A stretch of 64,000 bases of DNA, from positions 62,001 to 126,000 of the forward strand of contig NZ_JAGPOX010000003.1 in assembly GCF_019038435.1 (NCBI RefSeq). The letters are read 5' to 3'. The notes beneath the pieces are model-generated. The model did not search any database, had not been told where the DNA came from, and was given only the letters and a program-made list of their open reading frames with translations. Of this stretch, positions 21,876-30,568 are shown in pieces. The position numbers and the translations under genes were made by a program. Within the stretch, counting starts at the first letter, position 1, and each line of letters starts with the position of its first letter. The stretch comes from Nocardia alni (GTDB lineage Bacteria; Actinomycetota; Actinomycetes; Mycobacteriales; Mycobacteriaceae).

Positions 21876-22116
21876 CGGTGAACCGGGCGCCATCCGGGAA
21901 TCCGGCGCCCGAGGATGTGACACCCGGCTATGCGCTCGCGGCGCGATCCCGCCCGCCCGCTCGATATCTTCTCGCTCGATCCACAGCATGGCCCTCGATT
22001 CGGTGCGTCGATGCCCCATCGCGTACTGAACGGCCTGATGTCGTAGCTACCGGTTCATCATCGCTGATCTCCGCGCCGGCACCCGGCGTCGACGCCGCGC
22101 TCGGTGCGAACTGTTA

Positions 22117-22524
22117 TCAGCAGGACAGCACGGCCTGCACCCGATCGGCGGCCACGACCGGATCCTCGTGCTCCCACACCCGCACCACAGTCCACCCGGC
22201 CTCGATCAGGCGCGCATCGGTATCGCGATCCCGCGCGACGTTCCCGGCCAGCTTGTCCGCCCACCACTGCGCGTTGTTCTTCGGGAACGTGGCGTGCTGT
22301 GGACAGCTGTGCCAGAAGCAGCCGTCGACGTAGACGGCCACCCGCCGACGGGGAAAGATCAGATCCGCGCGGCGGCGCAGCCCGGGCAGCGGCGCCCGGT
22401 CGACGAAGAAGCGACGGCCGCGACGGTGCAGTTCCCGGCGCAGCGCGGTCTCCGGTTTGGTGCCCGTGCGGCGTTGACGAGCCATCCGGGCGCTGGTCGC
22501 CGGATCGGTCGCGGGTCGTGCCAT
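22117..22524 (-). CDS. vsr: Very short patch repair endonuclease
   Basis: A 135-residue Vsr-type nuclease that nicks beside T:G mismatches made when 5-methylcytosine deaminates. Motifs are GTKPETALRRELHRRGRRF, the catalytic-acid region LPGLRRRADLIFPRRRVAVYVDGCFWH, the zinc-site CPQHATFPKNNAQWW and the end WTVVRVWEHED. The start codon lies two bases beyond the stop of a cytosine methyltransferase gene, so the pair forms the classical dcm-vsr unit. Ser/Arg-rich N-terminus MARPATDPATSARMARQRR is normal for the family. Confidence 0.95.
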   Translation of the reverse strand: MARPATDPATSARMARQRRTGTKPETALRRELHRRGRRFFVDRAPLPGLRRRADLIFPRRRVAVYVDGCFWHSCPQHATFPKNNAQWWADKLAGNVARDRDTDARLIEAGWTVVRVWEHEDPVVAADRVQAVLSC

Positions 22525-22526
22525 GG

Positions 22527-23684
22527 CTACGCGGCCTCCTGTGGAAATCCTCCCATGCGCAGCAGATGATTCTCCATGTCGGCCAGGAAGCCGGGGGGAA
22601 AACGCAGACTGCCGCGCCCGGCCCGGCGCAGAAATCCGGCCGTGGCCCGGGCCGAGAGCAGTTGGGCGTCCTCCAGGAACCAGCGCAGATCCTCGTACGG
22701 CTCATGCACCGGCCACGTCGACACCGGCACCCGGTACGCGATCCCGGCCCGCCCCCACGCGGCGCTGGGCCAGCGTTGCCCCGACAGTTCGAGCTCTTCG
22801 GGAATCGGATCGTCGGCCGCGGTAGCCAGTCGACCGCCCGCCCAGTTCGCCATCCGCACGCTCACCGCATTGCCGACCAGCTTCCACCGATGCCCGGCCC
22901 GCACACCGGGCACGGCCACCGCGGGAGTCGTCCATCCCGGGGAGAAGCCTTGCAGCCGTTCGACATCGGTGATCCCGGGGGTCACGATCTCACCCGACGG
23001 CAGCCGCACGGCGGGCGGGCTGGCGATACCCAATCCGGAACCACCCTTCAGGGTCGGTACCGCGTTGACCGCCCAGCCCAGCCCGCGCACCCCCTCGGTC
23101 CAGTAGAACCCGCACGGATCGGTCTGCGCGTCACCCACCATGCGCGGCCCGGCGTCCGCGCCGAACAGAATGGGGCGCGGGTCCTCGGTCCGTGAGGCCA
23201 GCATCAGCACCCGCTCACGGCGCTGTGGCAGCCCGAACGCCCGCGCGTCCACCACCCGGTAAGCCCACGTGTAGCCGAGCTCCTCCAGCGCCGCGGTGAT
23301 ATGCCGCATCGCCTGTCCGCGTCCCAGCTGCAACATGAACGGGACGTTCTCGATCAGCAGCCACCGCGGCCCTCGCTTGCGGCGCACCAAGCGGAACACC
23401 TCGTCCACCAAACCCGAACGCGCACCGGTGATCCCGGCCGTCCGCCCCGCCTGCGACAGGTCCTGGCACGGAAATCCGGCCGCTACCAGCTCGATTCCGG
23501 ACGGCAGTGCGCGCAACCGGGTCACGTCCCCATGCACCTCGACGTCCGGGAACCGAGCCGACAACACCGCCTGCGCACCGGTATCGATCTCACACAGCAA
23601 TTCGGTCCGCCACCCGTGCTCGCCCAGCCCGAGCTCGAGCCCGCCGATCCCGGCAAACAGCCCGACCATGCTCGCGCCTGTCAC
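22527..23684 (-). CDS. DNA (cytosine-5) methyltransferase
   Basis: A 385-residue C5-cytosine methyltransferase. Motifs in order: I GLFAGIGGLELGLG, IV VAAGFPCQDLSQAG with the catalytic Cys, VI LLIENVPF, VIII QRRERVLML, and IX/X KLVGNAVSVRMA. The target-recognition region (about residues 190-270) is short, and about 90 extra residues follow motif X. GTG at 23684 (MTGASMVGL) has AAAGG upstream; ATG at 23669 is an alternative. The vsr gene follows in the same operon and no restriction endonuclease gene is adjacent, so this may be an orphan methylation system. The recognised sequence cannot be read from the protein. Confidence 0.93.
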   Translation of the reverse strand: MTGASMVGLFAGIGGLELGLGEHGWRTELLCEIDTGAQAVLSARFPDVEVHGDVTRLRALPSGIELVAAGFPCQDLSQAGRTAGITGARSGLVDEVFRLVRRKRGPRWLLIENVPFMLQLGRGQAMRHITAALEELGYTWAYRVVDARAFGLPQRRERVLMLASRTEDPRPILFGADAGPRMVGDAQTDPCGFYWTEGVRGLGWAVNAVPTLKGGSGLGIASPPAVRLPSGEIVTPGITDVERLQGFSPGWTTPAVAVPGVRAGHRWKLVGNAVSVRMANWAGGRLATAADDPIPEELELSGQRWPSAAWGRAGIAYRVPVSTWPVHEPYEDLRWFLEDAQLLSARATAGFLRRAGRGSLRFPPGFLADMENHLLRMGGFPQEAA

Positions 23685-23907
23685 AGCTGCCCTTTCGCCC
23701 GCGGATTCTCCGATGTCACCGCGCCTGGGAGTGCAGACTACTCGAGTCACCCGGACCAACCCGAGATCAACTCACCCGTCATATGTGAAACACCGCGAAA
23801 CCCACCATCCGCCAACGACATCCGGCATAGCACATCGCCGGGGCCCGGACGGGCACCCTCCCGACCGGAAAGTCCGTTATGCGCGTCGGCGAATCACCCC
23901 GAGCCTG

Positions 23908-25203
23908 TCACACAGCCGTATATCCGGCGTCGAGTTCCCGGTGCAGTGTGACGCGGTCGATCGCGTTCTCCCACTTGCCGACGACGAGCGTAGCCACGCA
24001 GTTTCCGGCGATGTTGGTGAACACGAAGGCCGCCGACAGGACACTGTGAACGCCCAGCACCAGAGCGACGCTCGCCACCGGGATCGTGTGCGTGGCCGCC
24101 AGCGTCAAGGTCAGCACCGCGATCGCCGAGCCGGAGACGCCCGCGCCGCCCTTCGAGGTCAGCAGCAGCACGACCAGCAGCCCCAGCTGGGCCCGCCAGC
24201 TCAGGTCGGTGCCGGTGGCCTGCGCGAGGAACACGCTGACCGTGGCGAAGTACAGGCAGGTGCCGTCGTGGTTGAAGCTGTAGGCGGTGGGCAGCACAAG
24301 GCCGACCACGGGCTCGTCGACGCCCAGTTGCTCGAGTTTCGCGGTAAGTTGCGGAAAGACGCTCTCCGACGAACTCGTGCCGAGCACCAGTACCAGCTCC
24401 GCCCGGAAGTAGCGCAGCACCTTCCACAGGCCGACGCCGGCGTAGCGCGAGACCGGCCACAGCACCAGCACGAAGAAGAGCACCACGATCAGGTAGAACA
24501 CGCCGACCAGCTCGGCGAGTGAAACCAATGTGGACAGTCCGTACTTCGACACCGTGAAGGCGATGGCGCCGAACGCCGCGAACGGCGCGAGGCGCATGAC
24601 CTTCCTGATGATCCAGAACAGCGACTGCTGCACGGTGCCGACGATGTCCAGCACCGGCTGCGCCTTCTCACCCAGCGACGCGAGCCCGCACGCGAACAGG
24701 ACCGAGAACACCAGTACCTGGAGGATCTCGCCTTTGGCGAAGGCGCCGACCGCGGAGGTGGGCACGAGACTCACGAGAAACTCGTCGAAGCCCTCCGACT
24801 TCGCCGGCGCCGCGGACGCCGGGGTGTGCAGCGACGACAGGTCGACGTGCATGCCGTCGCCGGGACGCAGCAGGTTCGCCACGACGAGGCCGATCACGAG
24901 TGCGATCGAGGTGATCACTTCGAAGTACACGATGGACTTCACCGCGATGCGCCCGACCTTGCCCAGGTCGCGCACGCTCGCGATGCCGTGGGTGACCGCG
25001 CAGAAGATGATCAGGGTCACGACCATCTGGATGAGGTGGATGAAGATGTCGCCGAGAAATCCGACGTGGCGGCCGACCGAGGGCGCGAGCGCGCCCACTA
25101 GTACACCGAATACGACGCCGGCGACGACCTGGACGGTCAGGTCGGTGTAGAAGCGTTTGGGCTTGCGGGCCTGTTCCGGGGCATCCGGGATACTCTCACT
25201 CAT
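23908..25203 (-). CDS. dctA: Dicarboxylate/amino acid:cation symporter (DctA-like)
   Basis: A 431-residue secondary transporter of the DAACS family. After a polar N-terminus there are eight membrane helices with two re-entrant loops. Hallmarks are GTSSSESVFPQL (hairpin HP1 serine-rich motif), SFNHDGTCLYF (NMDGT-equivalent in TM7) and TSKGGAGVSGSA (HP2). The VPTSAVGAFAKGEILQVLVFSVLFACGL segment is also DctA-like. HDGT in place of LDGT is a small departure from enteric DctA. ATG at 25203 gives MSESIPDAPEQ. It follows the amidohydrolase gene with 53 bases between, so the two may be one operon that imports and processes a carboxylate. Confidence 0.9.
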   Translation of the reverse strand: MSESIPDAPEQARKPKRFYTDLTVQVVAGVVFGVLVGALAPSVGRHVGFLGDIFIHLIQMVVTLIIFCAVTHGIASVRDLGKVGRIAVKSIVYFEVITSIALVIGLVVANLLRPGDGMHVDLSSLHTPASAAPAKSEGFDEFLVSLVPTSAVGAFAKGEILQVLVFSVLFACGLASLGEKAQPVLDIVGTVQQSLFWIIRKVMRLAPFAAFGAIAFTVSKYGLSTLVSLAELVGVFYLIVVLFFVLVLWPVSRYAGVGLWKVLRYFRAELVLVLGTSSSESVFPQLTAKLEQLGVDEPVVGLVLPTAYSFNHDGTCLYFATVSVFLAQATGTDLSWRAQLGLLVVLLLTSKGGAGVSGSAIAVLTLTLAATHTIPVASVALVLGVHSVLSAAFVFTNIAGNCVATLVVGKWENAIDRVTLHRELDAGYTAV

Positions 25204-25256
25204 CGTCTTCCGGTTTCTCCGTTGAATTTCCGGCGCCGGCTCGTGCCGGGGCGATG

Positions 25257-26132
25257 TCAGACGTCGCCGAGGACGGCAGCGTCGATGTGGTCGGCTCCCG
25301 GATAGAACTCGGCCGCGGTTGCGCCGAAGATCTGCCGCAGGTCGGCGTCCGGTAGGACCGAGACGGTTTCGCGGGCCTCGGCGAGGAGATCGGGCAGCCG
25401 GCCATCGGCAGCGGGGAAGTTCGAGCCCCACGCGATGCGGTTGGCGCCGTAGGCCGCGACCAGGTCCGTGAGGAACTCCCGCACGGTCGACGCGCCCTTC
25501 TCCGCCGCGCTGAGGGCGCGATGGGTGAGCTTGAGATGGACGCCGGGGTAGGCGGCGAGACCGAACAGGTCCTCGGCCAGGTGGTAGGGGCGGCCGTCGG
25601 ACAGGTCGGGACGCGCGCAGTGGTCGAGCAGCACACGGACATTCGGAAAACGGTCGAGCAGTGAGCGGAGCTTGGGCAGGCCCTGGATCGTCATCTGCAG
25701 GCACACCGGGATGTCGTGCCGATCGGCGTGAGCCCAGGCTGGGAACGAGTCCTCATGGCCTAGCCAGTCGGCTTGGCCGGGCATGGTCGTGCCGGTGGTG
25801 AACAGGCGGAAGCCGGAGAAACCCAGGCCCTGCCAATGGTCGATCCGCTCGACGGCGTCGGGGGCCATCGCATCGATCGAGTAGACGCCGGCGAAGCGAT
25901 CCGGGTGGCGCCGCAGTGCCTCGGCGGCGTAGCGATTGTCGTGCCCGTAGACGGTGGACGCCTGCACGACAACGGCTCTCGCGATGCCGGCGTCGTCGAG
26001 GGCCCGAACCAGGCCCTCGATGTCCACGGGATGGACCTTCGACCACTCGGACTGCTTCCCGCCGATCGGGTCGACCGGATACCGCTGCGCGTCCGGGGAG
26101 ATGACATGAGTATGTGTGTCGACGATGTCCAT
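25257..26132 (-). CDS. Amidohydrolase family protein (PF04909 type)
   Basis: A 291-residue metal-dependent TIM-barrel hydrolase of the amidohydrolase-2 group, similar in plan to 2-pyrone-4,6-dicarboxylate lactonase. It begins MDIVDTHTHVISPD, giving the HxH metal motif, and has RAVVVQASTVYGHDNRY, VRVLLDHCARPD (second-shell His), and RIAWGSNFPAADG, where the usual Asp of the last strand is in the GSNFP region. ATG at 26132 is clear. It shares direction with dctA. A 14-bp AT-rich palindrome lies 88 bases upstream. The substrate is likely a lactone or carboxylate. Confidence 0.87.
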   Translation of the reverse strand: MDIVDTHTHVISPDAQRYPVDPIGGKQSEWSKVHPVDIEGLVRALDDAGIARAVVVQASTVYGHDNRYAAEALRRHPDRFAGVYSIDAMAPDAVERIDHWQGLGFSGFRLFTTGTTMPGQADWLGHEDSFPAWAHADRHDIPVCLQMTIQGLPKLRSLLDRFPNVRVLLDHCARPDLSDGRPYHLAEDLFGLAAYPGVHLKLTHRALSAAEKGASTVREFLTDLVAAYGANRIAWGSNFPAADGRLPDLLAEARETVSVLPDADLRQIFGATAAEFYPGADHIDAAVLGDV

Positions 26133-26219
26133 CGAACCTCCTGTGGCCGAAGGGACAGCGCAACATCAGATCCTCGGCGACCCGAAACCCGCGCGCTCCG
26201 GCAAATTCGGACGATACAT

Positions 26220-26233
26220 GATTGTTAACAATC
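26220..26233. promoter_or_regulatory. Perfect AT-rich palindrome, candidate operator
   Basis: GATTGTTAACAATC is a perfect 14-bp palindrome that stands out in this GC-rich DNA. It lies 88 bases upstream of the amidohydrolase/dctA unit. GntR-type regulators of catabolic genes often bind such sites, but no regulator gene is next to it. Confidence 0.55.
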
Positions 26234-26383
26234 TCGTCCGAAATTTTGTGGGCGATTTCGTTGATAGGAAGGCGCACCCCGCCCCGGCCCAGGCCGGTGG
26301 TCTCCGGCGGTGCCGGGCAGATCGTCAAGTCGGTCGGTCGGCATCCCGATCCTTTCTCGATGCCAGATTATCTCAGCGGAGGA

Positions 26384-26410
26384 CTTGCACTCATATGTGC
26401 GGAGTGCTAA
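26384..26410. promoter_or_regulatory. CIRCE-like HrcA operator
   Basis: CTTGCACTC-N9-GAGTGCTAA matches the CIRCE consensus TTAGCACTC-N9-GAGTGCTAA with a perfect right arm, 7 of 9 positions in the left arm and the exact 9-base spacer. It lies 75 bases upstream of the Hsp20 start, as expected for HrcA control. Confidence 0.85.
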
Positions 26411-26485
26411 AACAAATCTAAGTCAGATGACAGAGGTTATCTGATCTTCCTTCGAGAGAGATTGGAGTGAGTGGAGGTGGCGACC

Positions 26486-26905
26486 ATGCTGATGCGCGCC
26501 GATCCGTTCCGGGATCTGGATCGCTTGACCCAGCAGGTGTTCGGCACGCCGGCCCGGCCGGCGTTGATGCCGATGGACGCCTGGCGCGAGGGTGACGAGT
26601 TCTTCGCCGAACTCGATCTGCCCGGCATCGACCCGGAGTCCCTGGATCTGGATATCGAACGCAATGTGGTGACCGTGCGTGCGTCTCGCCCGCAGTTGGA
26701 CCCCAACCGGTCGATGATCGCCGCGGAACGCACCCGCGGAGTGTTCAGCCGCCAGTTGTTCCTGGGGGAGAATCTCGACACCGACGCCATCCGCGCGGAG
26801 TACCGCGACGGGGTTCTGCGCCTGGCCATCCCTGTCGCGGAGAAGGCCAAGCCCCGCAAGATCGAGATCGCCCGCCACCACGACAAGCAGGCGATCAACG
26901 CCTGA
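26486..26905 (+). CDS. Hsp20/alpha-crystallin family small heat-shock protein
   Basis: A 139-residue ATP-independent chaperone that holds unfolding proteins in oligomers. The alpha-crystallin domain runs from [30 protein letters not shown] to [25 protein letters not shown], including the conserved GVL motif; the N-terminal arm [19 protein letters not shown] is the usual oligomerisation region. ATG at 26486 is preferred over GTG at 26471 because GGAGGT lies eight bases upstream of it. The CIRCE-like site upstream predicts repression by HrcA and induction by heat. Hairpins after the stop suggest a single-gene transcript. Confidence 0.95.
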   Translation: MLMRADPFRDLDRLTQQVFGTPARPALMPMDAWREGDEFFAELDLPGIDPESLDLDIERNVVTVRASRPQLDPNRSMIAAERTRGVFSRQLFLGENLDTDAIRAEYRDGVLRLAIPVAEKAKPRKIEIARHHDKQAINA

Positions 26906-26916
26906 CCCCGGCGGTA

Positions 26917-26999
26917 TCACGGGAAAGCCCCGTGATGGTGTGCGTGATCCTCCGCGGACGGGTGAGCCCGGTCAGCTACGGGTCTTCCGGGCTCACCCG
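26917..26999 (+). terminator. Two hairpins after hsp20
   Basis: A first small stem (TCACGGG with CCCGTGA, 26917-26935) is followed by a 13-bp perfect stem (CGGGTGAGCCCGG at 26959-26971 with CCGGGCTCACCCG at 26987-26999). There is no T-run, so termination is inferred from stem strength and position. Confidence 0.6.
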
Positions 27000-27117
27000 G
27001 CCCCGCACGATGCGCGGCAGCGCTGGCTGCGCTGCCGCTACCACACGCCGTAACCCGGCCGGGGCAGTCCGCCCTGAGCAATGCAGCAGCCCACCGACCG
27101 GTACTACAAGGACCACC

Positions 27118-27309
27118 GTGGACCACCGATCACATCGCATCCAGCCAGCCAGCCAAGCCCTGGAATTTTGCCCCACCCGCACGGCCACAACCGATTCCGA
27201 CACCCGACAGATAGTGCGCTGGCCCGACCCCAGCCCCTTGGCCCACTGGTGGACCGAGGTCATGGACGGCGCCCTCACCCCGGTCGCCGCACCCCCGGCA
27301 AGGTTATGA
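27118..27309 (+). CDS. Small hypothetical protein
   Basis: A possible 63-residue protein beginning at GTG (MDHRSHRIQPASQALEF), with AAGGA five bases upstream. It ends WPDPSPLAHWWTEVMDGALTP and overlaps the next small ORF in an ATGA, which suggests coupled translation. No family, signal peptide or membrane segment is seen. The call rests on the Shine-Dalgarno and the overlap. Confidence 0.4.
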   Translation: MDHRSHRIQPASQALEFCPTRTATTDSDTRQIVRWPDPSPLAHWWTEVMDGALTPVAAPPARL

Positions 27310-27470
27310 GATCCATGCTCACCCTGCTTACGCTGCTGGTGCTCGTTCCCTCGCTCGCCGCCCTCGCCGGCTGGACATGCGTAGCCGCCACCTGCTGGCG
27401 CGAAATTCGCAACCACTACCGGCAGCCACCACCCGACAAGCCCGCAACCCGCACACCGGCACTCCGGTGA
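27306..27470 (+). CDS. Small membrane peptide
   Basis: A possible 54-residue peptide, starting MRSMLTLLTLLVLVPSLAALAG, with one membrane segment over residues about 4-28, a CVAATCW pair of cysteines and a basic Pro-rich tail. Its ATG overlaps the stop of the preceding small ORF. No family is recognised. Confidence 0.45.
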   Translation: MRSMLTLLTLLVLVPSLAALAGWTCVAATCWREIRNHYRQPPPDKPATRTPALR

Positions 27471-27668
27471 CCAACTCCTCTGCGTGTTGTCCCGGCCGGC
27501 TACGCGATGGGGGCTTGATGCCACCGATCGCGGAGTGCCGCCTCGTGGCCCTGTATCAGTCGTTCCATTTATCGAGTGCGGCAACGAATTCTGACTTACC
27601 GGCGGTAGTCGAGGTAGTGGACAGTGGTCGCCGGTGTGAGTTCGCCTGGGCGGGGTAGTGCCGGGTCC

Positions 27669-28772
27669 ATGGACGTGGACTCGTGCACTGTGGGGGTCGA
27701 GGAAGAATTTCTCCTGGTGGACAGGAGGGTCGGGGCGCCGACGGCCAGGAACGCCGAGGTGGCTGAGGCTGCCCGAGCCGCCGGGATCGATCTGCAGCTG
27801 GAGTTGACCAGTTGCCAGGTGGAGACCAACACAGGTGTGCACACTCGGACGGCGGAGCTGTCGAGGGAGTTACGCGCCTTGCGCAAGCAGGTCGCGGAAT
27901 GCGCGGAGAAGAACGAGGCGTGCCTGCTCGCGGTAGGGGTTCCGCCGACGGTGCCCGACGGATTCCCGGTCACTCATACCGAGCGCTACCAGCGAATCGC
28001 ACACGAGTTCGGGATGCTCGCCCATGAGCAGGGAATGTGCGGATGTCATGTCCACGTGGGTGTCCCTGATCGGGAGATCGCCATCCAGATAAGCAATTTC
28101 CTGCGCCCACGATTACCGCTGGTGTTGGCACTGACGGCGAATTCATCAATTTATCGGGGCAGCGAAACCGGTTTTGCCAGTTGGCGCAGCATCCTGTGGC
28201 GACGTTGGCCCAGTGCGGGGCCGCCTCCATACTTCGTGTCGAGCGATGAATACGACGCGATGGTTGCCATGATGCTCGACAGCGGCAGCATCCTGGACGA
28301 GAAGATGGTCTATTGGGACGTTCGGCCCGCTACCGCGTTTCCCACTGTCGAGGTTCGGGTCAGCGATGTCCCCGCGACGGTCGAGGAGACCGTGTTGTTG
28401 GCGACGCTGATACGCGCCGCGGTGCTGACTGCGCAAATGTCATTGGCGGAAGGAAGACCCGCCCCCGCGGTTACCGGCGAAGTGCTGCGTGCGGCGTACT
28501 GGAAGGCGGCGCGTTCGGGAATCGCCGGGCAGGCGCTCGATCCGATAGACGGCCGTGTGCTGCCTGCCTCCGAGTTGCTTGCCGAGTTCGTCGACTATCT
28601 GGCTCCAGCGCTGAAACAGTTGAACGATCAGGCGTTCGTCACCGATACAGTCGCCGCTGTGCTCGGGCGCGGCAATGGAGCGATGCGCCAGACCGAGGCC
28701 ATGCGGGCGAGGGGCGAGGTCGGTGATGTCATCGAGGAAGCAGCCCGGGCGACTGTGCTGGGTTGTCACTGA
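27669..28772 (+). CDS. YbdK-type carboxylate-amine ligase (GCS2 family)
   Basis: A 367-residue member of the glutamate-cysteine ligase 2 family, which joins an amino-acid carboxylate to an amine using ATP. Motifs are TVGVEEEFLLVD (first acidic cluster, metal/ATP), LELTSCQVETNTGVHT, CGCHVHVGVPD, and ALTANSSIYRGSETGFASWR. ATG at 27669 puts the EEEF motif 11 residues in; GTG at 27624 would add 15 residues. In actinobacteria such ligases include EgtA of ergothioneine synthesis and many of unknown substrate. It is the first of four same-strand genes (spacings 71, 27 and an overlap), the others encoding an iron enzyme, a methyltransferase and a CDGSH protein. Confidence 0.9.
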   Translation: MDVDSCTVGVEEEFLLVDRRVGAPTARNAEVAEAARAAGIDLQLELTSCQVETNTGVHTRTAELSRELRALRKQVAECAEKNEACLLAVGVPPTVPDGFPVTHTERYQRIAHEFGMLAHEQGMCGCHVHVGVPDREIAIQISNFLRPRLPLVLALTANSSIYRGSETGFASWRSILWRRWPSAGPPPYFVSSDEYDAMVAMMLDSGSILDEKMVYWDVRPATAFPTVEVRVSDVPATVEETVLLATLIRAAVLTAQMSLAEGRPAPAVTGEVLRAAYWKAARSGIAGQALDPIDGRVLPASELLAEFVDYLAPALKQLNDQAFVTDTVAAVLGRGNGAMRQTEAMRARGEVGDVIEEAARATVLGCH

Positions 28773-28843
28773 GCCTCGCTGCCCGTGGCCGACTGGGACA
28801 GCCTGAACAGGGTTGGGCGTCGTTTCGGGGGTATACGGAGCGT

Positions 28844-29884
28844 GTGAATCCTGTCAGCGATGAAGACGAACTGGATGTGCCCGGAGCCCGCGGGCCGATA
28901 TCGGCTGCGGTCCATGCACTGCTGGCTGGTGACCGGCAGATCGACTGGCCCGACATCGAGTCGGCCGACCCGTACGGCGAGGATCTGCACCTCGCGCTGC
29001 ACAATTGCTATGAGCTGGCCTACCGTGGCTTCACGTCGGTCGATGCGGACATGGAATGGGATCTGGAGCTGCTGGAACTGCGTGCCCGGATGGAGAAGCA
29101 CTTCGAATCGGCCCTACGCCGGGACGTGCCCGGCGGCGCGGACCTCGCCGCCGAACTGGAGACCCTGGTGACCGAACCCGCGGAAGCCGCCGGCATCAGC
29201 GAGTTCCTGCGTACCGAGGGTGAATGGTGGCACATACGTGAGTATTTCGCGCACCGGTCGATCTACCACCACAAGGAAGCCGACCCCTACATCTGGGCCG
29301 TGCCGCGACTACGCGGGCAGGCCAAGGCCGCGCTGGTCGCGGTCGAATACGACGAGTTCGGCGCCGGGCGAGCCGAGCGCGTACATGCCCGGTTGTTCGC
29401 CGAGTTGCTGGCCGGCGCGGGCTTGAACTCGGGCTACCTGCACTATCTGAACCAGGTCCCCGCCCCGATGCTGGCTTTGGTGAACATGATGTCGCTGTTC
29501 GGTCTGCATCGATCGTTACGGGGCGCTCTGGTCGGCCACTTCGCGACGGTCGAGATCACCTCCCCGCCGGGCTCGCGGCGCATGGTGCAGGCCCTCCGGC
29601 GACTCGATGCCGATCCGGCCTGCGTGCTGTTCTACACCGAGCATGTCGAAGCGGATGCGGTGCACGAGCAGATCATGCGCCGGGACGTGCTCGGTGACCT
29701 GCTACGCCGCGAGCCACAGCTGACCGAATCGGTTGTCTTCGGAATCCAGGTGACGAACCTGTTGGAGGACCGCTTCGAACAGCATGTGCTACACGACAAC
29801 TGGCGGGCCGCTCGCACCTCCTTGCGCGAGCCACTCCCCGACCCTGACGCGCCGGCTCGCCCGCCCGTAGGCGCTGCTGATTAA
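28844..29884 (+). CDS. Iron-containing redox enzyme, haem-oxygenase-like fold
   Basis: A 346-residue all-helical protein of the Haem_oxygenas_2 group (haem-oxygenase-like diiron oxidases and oxygenases, HDO). The N-terminal 140 residues are an extra helical part. The core has EGEWWHIREYFAHRSIYHHKEADPYIW, then VEYDEFGAGRAERVHARLF with a Glu and His placed as iron ligands, and YTEHVEADAVHEQIM with the second Glu/His set. These enzymes activate oxygen to cleave or oxidise amino acids and fatty acids. GTG at 28844 is the best start; CGGAG lies very close to it. Its product could be used or made by the neighbouring ligase and methyltransferase. Confidence 0.82.
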   Translation: MNPVSDEDELDVPGARGPISAAVHALLAGDRQIDWPDIESADPYGEDLHLALHNCYELAYRGFTSVDADMEWDLELLELRARMEKHFESALRRDVPGGADLAAELETLVTEPAEAAGISEFLRTEGEWWHIREYFAHRSIYHHKEADPYIWAVPRLRGQAKAALVAVEYDEFGAGRAERVHARLFAELLAGAGLNSGYLHYLNQVPAPMLALVNMMSLFGLHRSLRGALVGHFATVEITSPPGSRRMVQALRRLDADPACVLFYTEHVEADAVHEQIMRRDVLGDLLRREPQLTESVVFGIQVTNLLEDRFEQHVLHDNWRAARTSLREPLPDPDAPARPPVGAAD

Positions 29885-29911
29885 CTCGGCGGGAACGGGT
29901 ATACGCCCGCC

Positions 29912-30568
29912 GTGATCATCTTGCCGGTGCCAGGGGTGTATCGCCCGCAGGCCGATACCCGACTATTGGTACAAGCCCTTCTCGACGCGCCGCTGCGGCC
30001 GGGTGAACGTGTGCTCGACGCCTTCACCGGCAGCGGCGCGGTCGCGATCCGCGCGGCCGCGGCCGGCGCCGGTCATGTGACCGCGGTGGACATCTCCCGC
30101 CGCGCGGCGGTCTCGGCGCGGTTGAACGCGTACCTGCATCGCCGCCGGGTGCAGGTGGTGCGCCGTGATATCACCGAGTTCGCTCGCGGAAAGCGTTTCG
30201 ATGTGGTGGTAGCCAATCCGCCGTATGTACCGTCGCCTGGCGCACCGCCCACAACCGGGCCCGAACGTGCCTGGGACGGTGGGCCGGACGGCCGGGTGCT
30301 GCTCGACCGGTTCTGCCGGGCACTACCCGATCTGCTCGACCACCAAGGCTACGGCCTGATCGTCCATTCCGAGGTCTGCGGTTCGGAGTCGACTGTGCGA
30401 ATGCTGCGTGAGGGTGGACTGAAAGCGGCCGTCGTGGTGCGGCAGCGAATTGCCTTCGGCCCGGTGATGAACGCCCGCGCGCGATGGCTGGAATCGGCCG
30501 GCCTGGTCGAGCCCGGCCAGCAACACGAAGAGGTGGTGGTGATTCGTGCCGACAGAACCCGGCCGTGA
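29912..30568 (+). CDS. Class I methyltransferase, HemK2/MTQ2 type
   Basis: A 218-residue S-adenosylmethionine-dependent methyltransferase. The SAM motif is VLDAFTGSGAVAI, motif II VTAVDISRRAAVSARLN, and the catalytic NPPY motif is present in FDVVVANPPYVPSPG, which points to methylation of a planar nitrogen (glutamine, adenine or a small amide). The opening PVPGVYRPQADTRLLVQALL matches the HemK2/MTQ2 group. GTG at 29912 starts the gene. It overlaps the CDGSH gene by 23 bases. In the context of the operon the target may be a small molecule rather than a release factor. Confidence 0.88.
   Translation: MIILPVPGVYRPQADTRLLVQALLDAPLRPGERVLDAFTGSGAVAIRAAAAGAGHVTAVDISRRAAVSARLNAYLHRRRVQVVRRDITEFARGKRFDVVVANPPYVPSPGAPPTTGPERAWDGGPDGRVLLDRFCRALPDLLDHQGYGLIVHSEVCGSESTVRMLREGGLKAAVVVRQRIAFGPVMNARARWLESAGLVEPGQQHEEVVVIRADRTRP

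Larger units (their letters stand above)
26133..26485. other. Gene-free divergent regulatory region
   Basis: This 353-base stretch lies between the divergent amidohydrolase and Hsp20 genes. It holds an AT-rich palindrome (26220-26233) on the amidohydrolase side and a CIRCE-type operator (26384-26410) on the Hsp20 side. No convincing coding frame is seen. Confidence 0.7.

Noticed and set aside
25257..26233. FadR-type regulator gene for the 26220 palindrome
   Set aside because: No regulator gene is adjacent; the GntR gene at 56380 is 30 kb away and has a different palindrome.
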